Source: Thermodesulfobacteriota bacterium
GTDB lineage: Bacteria > Desulfobacterota_D > UBA1144 > Nemesobacterales > UBA2774
Assembly (NCBI GenBank): GCA_040754335.1
Contig: JBFMCV010000009.1
Location: forward strand, 1 to 44,968
Direction: 5' to 3'
DNA: 44,968 nt
The notes under the pieces were generated by a model that saw only the letters and a list, made by a program, of their open reading frames with translations, ran no database searches and had not been told where the DNA came from. Below, one piece after another: positions 34,481-42,600 of the stretch. Made by a program: the position numbers and the translations under genes. Numbering within the stretch: position 1 is the stretch's first letter; each line of letters starts with the position of its first letter.

Positions 34481-34588
34481 ACGCTCTCCCTCTCCTTCAG
34501 ATTTTAATACGGATTATCCTCAAGCAATTATATAAGACGCGGTCATTCATTAGAAGGGGAGCGTCCGACGCGCGCTCCGGGAGCAGCC

Positions 34589-35833
34589 TCAGGCAGTTTT
34601 GCGGACGGGGGCATTCACGAAAAAGGCGCCGGCCGCGGCCAGGTAACAGCAGATTATGGTGACTACGAACGGGTAGACGTATGTCCCCGTCACGTCGTGC
34701 ACGTATCCCGCGAGCAACGGTCCCCCTATCGCGGCTATTGAGTAGGAAGTGCCGAATATGCCGTATATGGTGCCGAGCGCGCGTAGCCCGAAAAACTTTC
34801 CGAGGAGCGTGGGGAATACAGGCACCCATGCGCTGTAGAAGAACCCGAACAGGAATCCGAAGATGTAGAAAGCCCAGATATGGTCGAAGACGAGGAGCAG
34901 TATTATTGAGCTCCCCTGGGCGAAGAAGCATATGAGCAAGACCTTCCTGTACTCGAGCATCTCCGCCAGTATGGAGGAGAGGAGCGTCCTCCCTATTATG
35001 CTGCCGAGTCCGATCGCGGCGGGCGGGCCCGCCGCCGCCAGGGCCGCGACCTTGAGGTCTATCTCGAAGTTGTAGAACTGGGTTACGATAATGAGGAACG
35101 TCGTGAACCCCAGGAAATACATGGAGTACATGAGCCAGTAGTTGGGCGTCGAGATCGCTTCGAGCGCTGTCCAGTCGTTCTTATTCCCGGGGATGCCGTT
35201 GCCCGGGCCCTGCTCCTCTACCTCGACGCCGTTGTCCTCGCCGTAGGGTCTCAGGTTCTTGTCCTCAGGCCTCGCCCTCAGAACGAAAGCGGCCATCAGC
35301 ACCGTCGTCATCAGCGCGCCTAACGCAAAGAGGGCGTTCCTCACCCCGAAGCCGTTTATGAGCCAGGCGGTGAGCGGGTTCGTTATCAGCCCGCTGAGCG
35401 GCACTCCTGTTGTTATAATCCCGATCGCGAGCGCTCTCCTCCTTACGAACCACCTGCTTACGAGAGCGACGCACGTGATGTACAGCACCGCGTCCCCGAG
35501 CCCGACGAAGAACCCGTATGATATGTAGAGCTGCCACGTCGTATCCGCCAGACCCGACATGATCATCCCTAAAGCCGCGATGAGCCCGCCGCCGAATATG
35601 ACGGCTCTCGGGTCGAACCTGTCTATAAGCCTGCCCGCGAGTATGAAGGCGGGGGCCTGGACGAGGGACCTGAAGGAGAAGAGCGACGAGCCCGCTGCGC
35701 GCGTGAGCCCGAAGTCTTCGTTCAGGTAGGGGAGAAACACCCCGAACGAGTAGAGGAGTAGGCCGTCCAGTATTATTATCAGCAGGGAAGCCGCAACGAT
35801 GTACCAGCCGTAAAATATCTTTTTCCCGAACAT
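34589..35833 (-). CDS. Major facilitator superfamily transporter (OFA-like)
   Basis: The 414-residue product has 12 hydrophobic helices split by a charged central loop (about residues 185-220). It opens with FYGWYIVAASLLIIILDG, as in the oxalate/formate antiporter (OFA) group, and contains AGRLIDRFDPRAVIFGGG, the MFS loop 2-3 motif. The second half repeats it as LLGKFFGLRALGTIYG. I use the ATG at 35833 with GAGAGG upstream rather than a TTG ten codons earlier. Substrates in this branch are usually small carboxylates. It lies about 110 nt upstream of the degenerate peptidase gene on the same strand. Confidence 0.88.
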   Translation of the reverse strand: MFGKKIFYGWYIVAASLLIIILDGLLLYSFGVFLPYLNEDFGLTRAAGSSLFSFRSLVQAPAFILAGRLIDRFDPRAVIFGGGLIAALGMIMSGLADTTWQLYISYGFFVGLGDAVLYITCVALVSRWFVRRRALAIGIITTGVPLSGLITNPLTAWLINGFGVRNALFALGALMTTVLMAAFVLRARPEDKNLRPYGEDNGVEVEEQGPGNGIPGNKNDWTALEAISTPNYWLMYSMYFLGFTTFLIIVTQFYNFEIDLKVAALAAAGPPAAIGLGSIIGRTLLSSILAEMLEYRKVLLICFFAQGSSIILLLVFDHIWAFYIFGFLFGFFYSAWVPVFPTLLGKFFGLRALGTIYGIFGTSYSIAAIGGPLLAGYVHDVTGTYVYPFVVTIICCYLAAAGAFFVNAPVRKTA

Positions 35834-36008
35834 GCCTCTCTCTTCGATAACTGTTGATAGCAAAGGTTATGATTTCGCGCCGGCGTTACCGGAGAATCCG
35901 GGCCGCGGTATAACGCGTCGCTCGTTAAGGGGGGTAATCATACCTGAAAAAAAACGGTTTTTTCCATGCCTGGCCGTGCGTAAGGATGAAGGGCGGAGAG
36001 CCTGCGCG

Positions 36009-38492
36009 TCACCCCTGCACTTTGCCTATCTTCCTGTCGATGGCGTTCGCCTGGCTTTCATACTTGCCCGATTTCAGGGTGTCGCCGGCTTTCTTGAGCA
36101 GCGGGAGGTCTTCCTTCGTCCATTCCCCGGATTCGGCTATCCCGGATATCCGCAGAACGAAATCGTCCCTCATCTTCTGCCTCCCGGACGTGAACTCCCA
36201 GTTATCGAGATAAATGTCCAGCACGGCAGTGCCTTCCTTCCGGCCGATAGAGCCGGGCACTTTTGCGGCGCCCGCGCCTACCCACGTGATGAGCGTCTCT
36301 GATTCCGCGTTCCCGCCGCTTGCGTAGTGCGCCAGCAGCCTGAGCTCGTCCGCTTCCTCCGGGTAGTCGTACGTAGCGGCCAGAATTTTCAATACGGCGG
36401 TTTTGCCGAGAGGGCTCATCTCCCGGAGCGCATTCCTTCCGGCGCTGCGGATTACTTTCCATTTGCTGCGGAGAGTATCCGCGGCAACGGCCGCTTCGCC
36501 TGACGCTGCGTGCCCCATATTGCCGAGCGCTTCGAGCGCGGCGAGGACGCTTTTAGTGTTCTCGGGTTTATCGTCGCTCCTCGCTTTCAGGAATTCACCG
36601 AGCCTGGGGGCCTGGTCGGTGGCGGATGGTCCCATACTGCCGAGCGCGGTCGCGGTCAGCATCCTAACGGATTCATCCTTGTCGTTTAGCAGTGCGGCGA
36701 CGTCGGAGTTGTATTTCCTCGCGGGCTCGCCGAAGCTGAGCAGCGCGTCGACGGCGTTGATCCTCACTACTTTCGACTCGTCTTTCAGCATCTTTATAAC
36801 CTGAGGTATCTCCTGTTCGGCCGGGGTCCCGATCTGCCCCAGGGCCCAGGCGGCTTCGGCGCGGACTATCTCGTCCGGGTCCTTCAGGAGGGGAGCGATC
36901 TTCGGGACCTCGGAGCCTGCTCCGGGGCCGATCTTGCCCAAGGCTTCGAGTGCCGATGATTTTATTGCAGGGCTCGGGTCCTTGAGGAGCTCTGCTATTG
37001 CGGGAGCCATGGCCCGCCCCTTTTCTCCGAGCTCACCGAAGATAAATATCCCGGTGCCGCGGTACTTTATCTCTCTTTTTTTCAGCATCCCGACTATCTT
37101 CTCGGTCTGCGGCCCGGTAAATTCTTTTGTCGATGCGAGCGCAGTCGCTGCGTTAGCCCTTATAATCTTGTCATGGCTGTTTAGAAATCCGATGTATGCG
37201 TCAGTAAATTCGGTCCTGTTTTCGCCCATTTTCCTCGAGACCATGAACGCTTTATACCTGACCGGCTCCTCTCCGTCATTCATATGCTTCAAAATCTCGG
37301 CGGCGTATTCTCTCCCCGGCTCCCCCATTTCGCCTAATGTGTTCATTGCCGCAATGCGTACGGCAGGGTTTGGGTCGTTGAGGAGCCCGGCTACCTCAGG
37401 CGCCTCGTCCACTGCGCTGGTCCCCATTTCACCGAGCGCCAGGAGAGCCCCCAGCCTGGCATCGGGGTCCAGGTCCTTAAGCATATACACGACAGCGTCT
37501 ACAGTATCGTTCTTACCTTTGGCTACAATGCCGATTGTCTCCGCGGCCTGATCCTGGATCTTGCGGTTTTTATCTTTTAACAGCTCTAAAACGGCGCGCC
37601 TCGATTCGGGGGGTATGTCTCCGATTCCGGCGAGCGCCTTCAGTGCGCTCGTCCTTACGTATTCGCTCCTGCTCTTAAGCAATTCTGTAATGTCGTCGGC
37701 GTAACCTTTCGAGGCTTCCCCGAACTCGCCGAGCGCGGTGACCGCGCTTATTACCACCTTCGTGTCCTCGTCTTTGAGGAATTTCGCGACCCTGGCGCTC
37801 TGCCCGGCCGCGGCGGGTCCCAGCATTCCGAGCACCTTGAGCGCGGACGACCTTGCGGACGGGTTCTTGTCGTTAAGAAATTTCAGTATCGCGGGCAGCT
37901 GCCGGGCCGTCGCCTCAGGGCTGCTCGAAAGCGCCTCGACCGCCGCCATATTCACCTTCTTGTCTTTATCGCCCAGGAGCTGTATCACGGCTTGAGCCTG
38001 TTCGGGGTTGAGACCGCCGATCAGGCCGAGGGCGCGGGCGGCGTTGTAGCGTATGCCGGAGTCTTTGCTGTCCAGGCTCTCCATGATGATGGGTACGAGG
38101 TCTCTCGACGATTCCCCCATCCCGCCTGCGGCTTTCAGGGCCGCCCGCCTTATCTGGGGATTCTCGTCCTTGAGGAGCTCCGGGAGCCCTGGTATGTCAC
38201 TCCTTTTCTTTGATCTCGAAAGCTCGTCGATCGCTCCTTCCCTGACCCCGGGATCGGGGTCCTTGAGCGCCGACGCCAATCCTTTAAGCTGCCATTCTTC
38301 GAATATAACGGGGGTTTTGTCCGGTATCCCGGTGATTTCACCGGTTGCGGATCCGGATACGGACGGCTTGAGAAAGCACGGAGCGGCTATCGAAATTACT
38401 ATCAGCAGTGCGAGACCGAGCCGCGGATTCATCGAGCCGGGGATACCGGCGATTCTCATTCCTGCGTGGCGGATGCTGTGTGACGAACTCAT
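36009..38492 (-). CDS. Exported HEAT-repeat (PBS-lyase-like) protein
   Basis: The 827-residue product has an N-terminal hydrophobic segment (LGLALLIVISIAAPCFL) that is a signal peptide or anchor. About 17 HEAT/PBS-lyase repeats of 37-40 residues follow, each of the form LLKDxxPxVRxxAxxALGxMG (for example DKNPSARSSALKVLGMLGPA). The non-repetitive C-terminus (about 700-827) contains YDYPEEADELRLLAHYASGG and WTKEDLPLLKKAGDTLKSGK. I prefer the ATG at 38492, which has AGGGGAGA 8 nt upstream; an in-frame ATG at 38519 would add nine residues. HEAT solenoids are protein-binding scaffolds; the partner is unknown. It lies about 175 nt downstream of the MFS gene's start on the same strand. Confidence 0.85.
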   Translation of the reverse strand: MSSSHSIRHAGMRIAGIPGSMNPRLGLALLIVISIAAPCFLKPSVSGSATGEITGIPDKTPVIFEEWQLKGLASALKDPDPGVREGAIDELSRSKKRSDIPGLPELLKDENPQIRRAALKAAGGMGESSRDLVPIIMESLDSKDSGIRYNAARALGLIGGLNPEQAQAVIQLLGDKDKKVNMAAVEALSSSPEATARQLPAILKFLNDKNPSARSSALKVLGMLGPAAAGQSARVAKFLKDEDTKVVISAVTALGEFGEASKGYADDITELLKSRSEYVRTSALKALAGIGDIPPESRRAVLELLKDKNRKIQDQAAETIGIVAKGKNDTVDAVVYMLKDLDPDARLGALLALGEMGTSAVDEAPEVAGLLNDPNPAVRIAAMNTLGEMGEPGREYAAEILKHMNDGEEPVRYKAFMVSRKMGENRTEFTDAYIGFLNSHDKIIRANAATALASTKEFTGPQTEKIVGMLKKREIKYRGTGIFIFGELGEKGRAMAPAIAELLKDPSPAIKSSALEALGKIGPGAGSEVPKIAPLLKDPDEIVRAEAAWALGQIGTPAEQEIPQVIKMLKDESKVVRINAVDALLSFGEPARKYNSDVAALLNDKDESVRMLTATALGSMGPSATDQAPRLGEFLKARSDDKPENTKSVLAALEALGNMGHAASGEAAVAADTLRSKWKVIRSAGRNALREMSPLGKTAVLKILAATYDYPEEADELRLLAHYASGGNAESETLITWVGAGAAKVPGSIGRKEGTAVLDIYLDNWEFTSGRQKMRDDFVLRISGIAESGEWTKEDLPLLKKAGDTLKSGKYESQANAIDRKIGKVQG

Positions 38493-38619
38493 AGAACTTC
38501 TCCCCTCGGTTTTAGTCATGATTTTATCGGGCGGGACCGCTCGACTCCCGGCTCTCCCGGGATCTTTCGGCCGTGCGGTGCGGATATTATAGAGATGTAT
38601 CCCTCATGCTCCTTAAACA

Positions 38620-38725
38620 GCTAATGCGGTCACAGGCTCCTAAAAGAGTATCCTATGTCTCCCCGCAGTCAATCATTTTTCGCCCGGTGCCCCTGATCGG
38701 GCGCGGCCCGCTAATGCAATCACAG
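38620..38725. repeat. Pair of 16-bp direct repeats GCTAATGCRRTCACAG
   Basis: GCTAATGCGGTCACAG (38620-38635) and GCTAATGCAATCACAG (38710-38725) differ at two central bases and are 90 bp apart, between divergent genes. They could be operator sites or remnants of a duplicated segment. Confidence 0.4.
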
Positions 38726-38806
38726 TTTATCGCCGCCCCGGGATCGAGTATTATGTTACCGCGGGGAGGATCTCAGCGGGCAAAGCGATAGAGAGGAGCG
38801 AAGCCG

Positions 38807-39238
38807 ATGGCGTATGAAACGGAAGACCGGGATTTACTGACAATATTCAAAGACGGTGTGACCAAGGGCCTCAGGGTACTGAATATAAGATCGAAAGAGG
38901 CTTACGACACGCTCAGGATCAAGAATACCATCAGGGGGCTTGAGCGCAGGAAGAGAGAAGCGGTTTACGACATGGGGGCAGCGGTTTACAGGACATTCAA
39001 GCACACGGGGAAGGTCGTTGAGGATACGGTTTCCGCCAGGTGTGCTGATATCGATAAAACAGAGGCCGAGATCGATCGGTGGAAAGAAGAGCTGAGGCTA
39101 GTCCACCAGAATGCCCGGATGGCTCTTGGAAGCGTCATGGCGCTTTCCAAGCCCAGGGTGGTCGCTTTCTGCGACTGCGGGGCGGAGATATACGAGGGGG
39201 CCGGATACTGCGGCCAATGCCTCAAAAAGCTCGATTGA
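38807..39238 (+). CDS. Small helical protein with C-terminal zinc ribbon
   Basis: The 143-residue product has a charged helical region (about 20-105, probably coiled coil) and a C-terminal four-cysteine knuckle: FCDCGAEIYEGAGYCGQC (Cys-x-Cys...Cys-x2-Cys). AGAGGAG lies before the ATG. I do not recognise a named family. Similar helical/zinc-ribbon proteins are often assembly or signalling adaptors. The gene is followed by the riboswitch region and is probably a separate transcript, because a good promoter lies between. Confidence 0.72.
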   Translation: MAYETEDRDLLTIFKDGVTKGLRVLNIRSKEAYDTLRIKNTIRGLERRKREAVYDMGAAVYRTFKHTGKVVEDTVSARCADIDKTEAEIDRWKEELRLVHQNARMALGSVMALSKPRVVAFCDCGAEIYEGAGYCGQCLKKLD

Positions 39239-39351
39239 GCCCCTAATTCCCCTGGCATGAGAGCGTGTCGCGGCATAGGCTTGCACCGTCCCTTCAAATC
39301 AGTTTCATTATCATCAGTCCCGTCTAAGACGCAAATATTATTGAAATTATG

Positions 39352-39380
39352 TTGACACAGGCCGGGATCGGATATAGAGT
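39352..39380 (+). promoter_or_regulatory. Sigma-70-type promoter of the riboswitch-TPR operon
   Basis: A perfect TTGACA (39352-39357) is followed by TATAGA (39373-39378, 15-nt spacer) or TAGAGT (39375-39380, 17-nt spacer). Either would start transcription near 39385-39390, about 20 nt before the riboswitch aptamer. Confidence 0.6.
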
Positions 39381-39407
39381 TTGATCAGATGGGGTCATAA
39401 ATTTCCA

Positions 39408-39507
39408 TGACCGAAAAGGCAAACCATTCGAAAGGGTGGGACGCAAAGCCGCAGGCCTCTATGCTCCGGGTATGAGCATCGTGGCGGCTGGGCTGCCGAA
39501 GTCGGGA
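39408..39507 (+). ncRNA. Cyclic di-GMP-I riboswitch (GEMM class)
   Basis: The core matches the GEMM-I consensus closely. GGCAAACC is at 39418-39425, a GNRA-type GAAA tetraloop at 39430-39433 between ATTC and GGGT, and GGGACGCAAAGCC at 39438-39450. Then comes GCAGGCCT, a variable hairpin (ATGCTC...GAGCAT) and the GGCGGCTGGGCTGCCGA receptor stem at 39483-39499. CCGA (39411-39414) can pair with TCGG (39502-39505) to close P1. The similarity to the Vibrio cholerae Vc2 aptamer is obvious by eye. It lies between a promoter and a giant TPR gene, so c-di-GMP should control that operon. ON or OFF behaviour is not evident. Confidence 0.92.
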
Positions 39508-39618
39508 TATGTTTTGGGATCCGCTCAGTATCCGCATTCGAATCTTCCCGCTCGATCCGTCTCGTTCGGCTCAGCGTCGGCTGTAATTCCGCACCGCGAT
39601 TGTTTGCCTATACACCGT

Positions 39619-39660
39619 AAACGGCTCTTTGTCCGCCTTCTGATAAGGACGCGGCCGTTT
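39619..39660 (+). promoter_or_regulatory. Nested hairpin in the riboswitch leader (possible expression platform)
   Basis: AAACGGC (39619-39625) pairs with GCCGTTT (39654-39660), and inside it GTCC (39631-39634) pairs with GGAC (39647-39650). It ends about 14 nt before the GAGGA Shine-Dalgarno (39675-39679). There is no T-run, so if it is regulatory it may act on translation rather than as an intrinsic terminator. Confidence 0.4.
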
Positions 39661-39688
39661 CCGGGAGACCGCACGAGGATAACGGGAT

Positions 39689-42600
39689 ATGCCGGGCGTG
39701 AATGTTACCGGACGAGGAAGGAGTGGAGCAGCGACACGGCTCATCGGGAATGACGGCGAGCTCACGTGCATCGTGCTCGACGGCGGGAGAGGAAGGAGCG
39801 GGATCCCGCACGCACTGCTCGGCCCTCTCCGCGATTATTTCGCCCGAAAGGGTATCCGTGTCAGCCTCCTCTCCGATTCCGCCTCTTTAAACGGACATAA
39901 CATAGAGCGGTTCGAGGAGCTCGCCTCCGAATGCGTGCTCGGCGTGCTTATACCGGACGGGCTCGGCCCCGAAGAGCTCTACGAGCTCGGGTTCCTGAGG
40001 GGACGAGGAAAATTCATCCTCACGCTCGGGTATAACGAAACGGGCGCGGAAGCGGATTCCCGGGAAGCGCAGGGCCCGGATGAGGCTCGCGCTTACTGCG
40101 ATAAATTCGCCAGCGCTCATTTGCCGGGCTTTACAGCGGCCGTGCCGGGCGGATTCCCCGAAGCGGGTCTTATGGAAAGTCTCGACAATGCGCTCCCCGG
40201 AATAATAGACAGGTACATAGTGGATTCACTCGCAGGCGCAGGGGCAGGGAGCGGGGCGGGGACGGAAAGCTTGTGCGATACGGCGCTCAGGATATCAGAA
40301 TACTTCGCGTCGAGAAAGGGATTCGGACTCCCTGAGCTCGACGCTGTCTTCGAAGAGCTCGAGACTTGGGAATCCAGAACCGGGCGCCGGGTGCCGCCGC
40401 GCGTGCTCGCCTGCCTGGCTTCTCTCTACGAGGGGCTTCCGGATGTCAACGAAAACGGAGACACGGAACATCAGTGCGCGGGAAAGCGCGTCTATGTATA
40501 CGAAAGGATACTCGAGCGGGAGACACCGGGATTCCTTGCCGGAATCACTGCTAAAAAGCTCGCGGACCTCCTGTATCTCCGCTCGTCCGGAGAGGGCGGG
40601 GAGGCCGGTGACGCCGAGAGGGCGGCAGGCCTGTACAGAGAGGCTCTCGGTTTCTTTGCGCCTGACAGGCACCCCCGGGAGTTCGCTGCGGTCCGCAACA
40701 ACCTCGGGGCGGCGCTCGTCGCGCTTTGCCTCATGTCCGGCGAGCCCGGTCACGCGAGGGAGGCGGCGGAATTGCTCGGGGAGACTCTGTCGTCGGAAAT
40801 ATTCGAAAATTCCCCCTCCGAGCGGACTCTCGTGCAAAGGAACCTCGCCTCCGCATACGCGGCCCTCGCTTTGCACGAAGACCCGCGCGGGAATTATCAG
40901 AAGTCGGTCGAATTGCTGAACGAAGCGCTGGAGGTCTTCAAATCAGGCGGGCTCGAGCGAGAGACCGCAGAGGCGTGCATCGAGATAGGGGACGCGTACA
41001 AGTCCTTGGGCGACCTCGAAGCCGATGCGAATAACCCCGGGAAGGCGGTAGAATTCTACGACCAGGCCCTCCTTTATTATCCCGAGGAAATCGCGCGCAG
41101 GGAGCACGCCGCAAGCGGCAGGAAGCTCGGCGGGGCGTTTGAAAGGCTCTACAGGGAAAGCGGGGACGAGGGCGAATTGAGGAAGGCCATAGCGGCGTAT
41201 TCGGAATCGCTTTATGCGTCGGGCGTCTCAGGCACCCCGGGAATCCGTGAAACGGCTCTCTCTCTTTCGGCGCTCTACACGGAGCTTGCGGGACTTCTCG
41301 AGACGTCGGGCGATTACGAAGGGGCGGTCGAGAGCTGCAAGGGGCTTCTCTCTCTCTATGACCCGCTCGATCATCCGAACGAATACGCCGAAGCCCATAT
41401 TAAGATAGGCGGCCTACTCGCGAGGATGGCTGACATAGACGACCGCGCGCTTAACACCGAGCTCGCAGTTGATTCATACAAGGAGGCTCTCGTATATCTC
41501 GAAGGGGAATCATGCCCGGAGAGGCGGAGGGAATTGTACGGGATCGTCGGAGGACTTCTCAGGGTGCTCGCCGGGGAAGAGGCCGGGGACCTGAGCAGGA
41601 GGATCGGTTTTTATCAGGAAGCTCTCGGTTACTATTCTGCGGGGCTCTACCCGTACGAGCACGCCCTCATAGAGATGGCCCTCGGCGGGGCGTATTCGGA
41701 GCTCGGCTCCGCGGACGAGCCCGTGGAGAACGCATGGAAGGCGGTTGAATCGTACAGGAGGGCCCTCGAATACCTTAACCCGGAGGAGCACCGCCCGGAA
41801 TTCGCCTCCGCACAATATGAGCTCGGCAGGCTGTATGCGCGGCTTTACGATGTTTCAAAAGAGAGAGAGATGCTCGACCTGTCCGCCGGAGCGTTCGAGC
41901 GGGCGGTCGCGCATCTGACATCTGAGGGGGAGCCGGGCGAATTTGAGGAGGCCGTGAAGGGTCTCGAGCTCGCGCGGGGACTGATCACTGAGGCGGAGAC
42001 AGCCGCGGCCCCGCCGGAAGAGCCCCCGTCCGTGATCGAAGTAGGAACTGCGGAGGAGGAGATCGAGAGAGAGAGGCCGCTGCTCACGATAGTGAAGGAG
42101 GAGGAATCCGGGGAGCCGCCGGGAGAGCCTCAGTCCGCGGAATCCGCTGATATCGATTCGCCTGAGCCCGAAGCGGAATTCGATAACCCGGCTGAGGCCG
42201 TGGAGTATTACGAGCAGGCGCTCGAAAACGTCTCGAGAGAGGATTCCCCTGCCGGGCACGCGTCGCTCAAGCTCCGCCTCGGGAGGGCGTACGTTGAGCT
42301 CGGCGAGTCGGGCGGAGGCGCCAACAGCTTCAGAAAGGCGCTCAGGGCGTACGAGGACTCACTCGCTTACTATAACGCGGATGCGTTTCCCCTAGAGTTC
42401 GCCGAGGCGCAAAAAGGCGCTGCATCCTCGTGGATGCGGATCGCGGACCAGACCGGCGACGTAAAGGGCTACGAGCGGGCTGCCGCCTCGTATAGAGAAG
42501 CCCTCCGGGTAACGGCCGGGGAGAGCGGCCGGCGGGGGCGTGTAGAGATAAAGGAGCGTATAGGGGACATATACCGCACGCTCGCCCAGATGAACGGGGA

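Noticed and set aside
39436-39753. 105-codon plus-strand open frame starting inside the riboswitch
   Set aside because: It begins within the aptamer core and overlaps the start of the TPR gene in another frame. It has no Shine-Dalgarno and no recognisable protein features; the RNA structure explains the sequence better.
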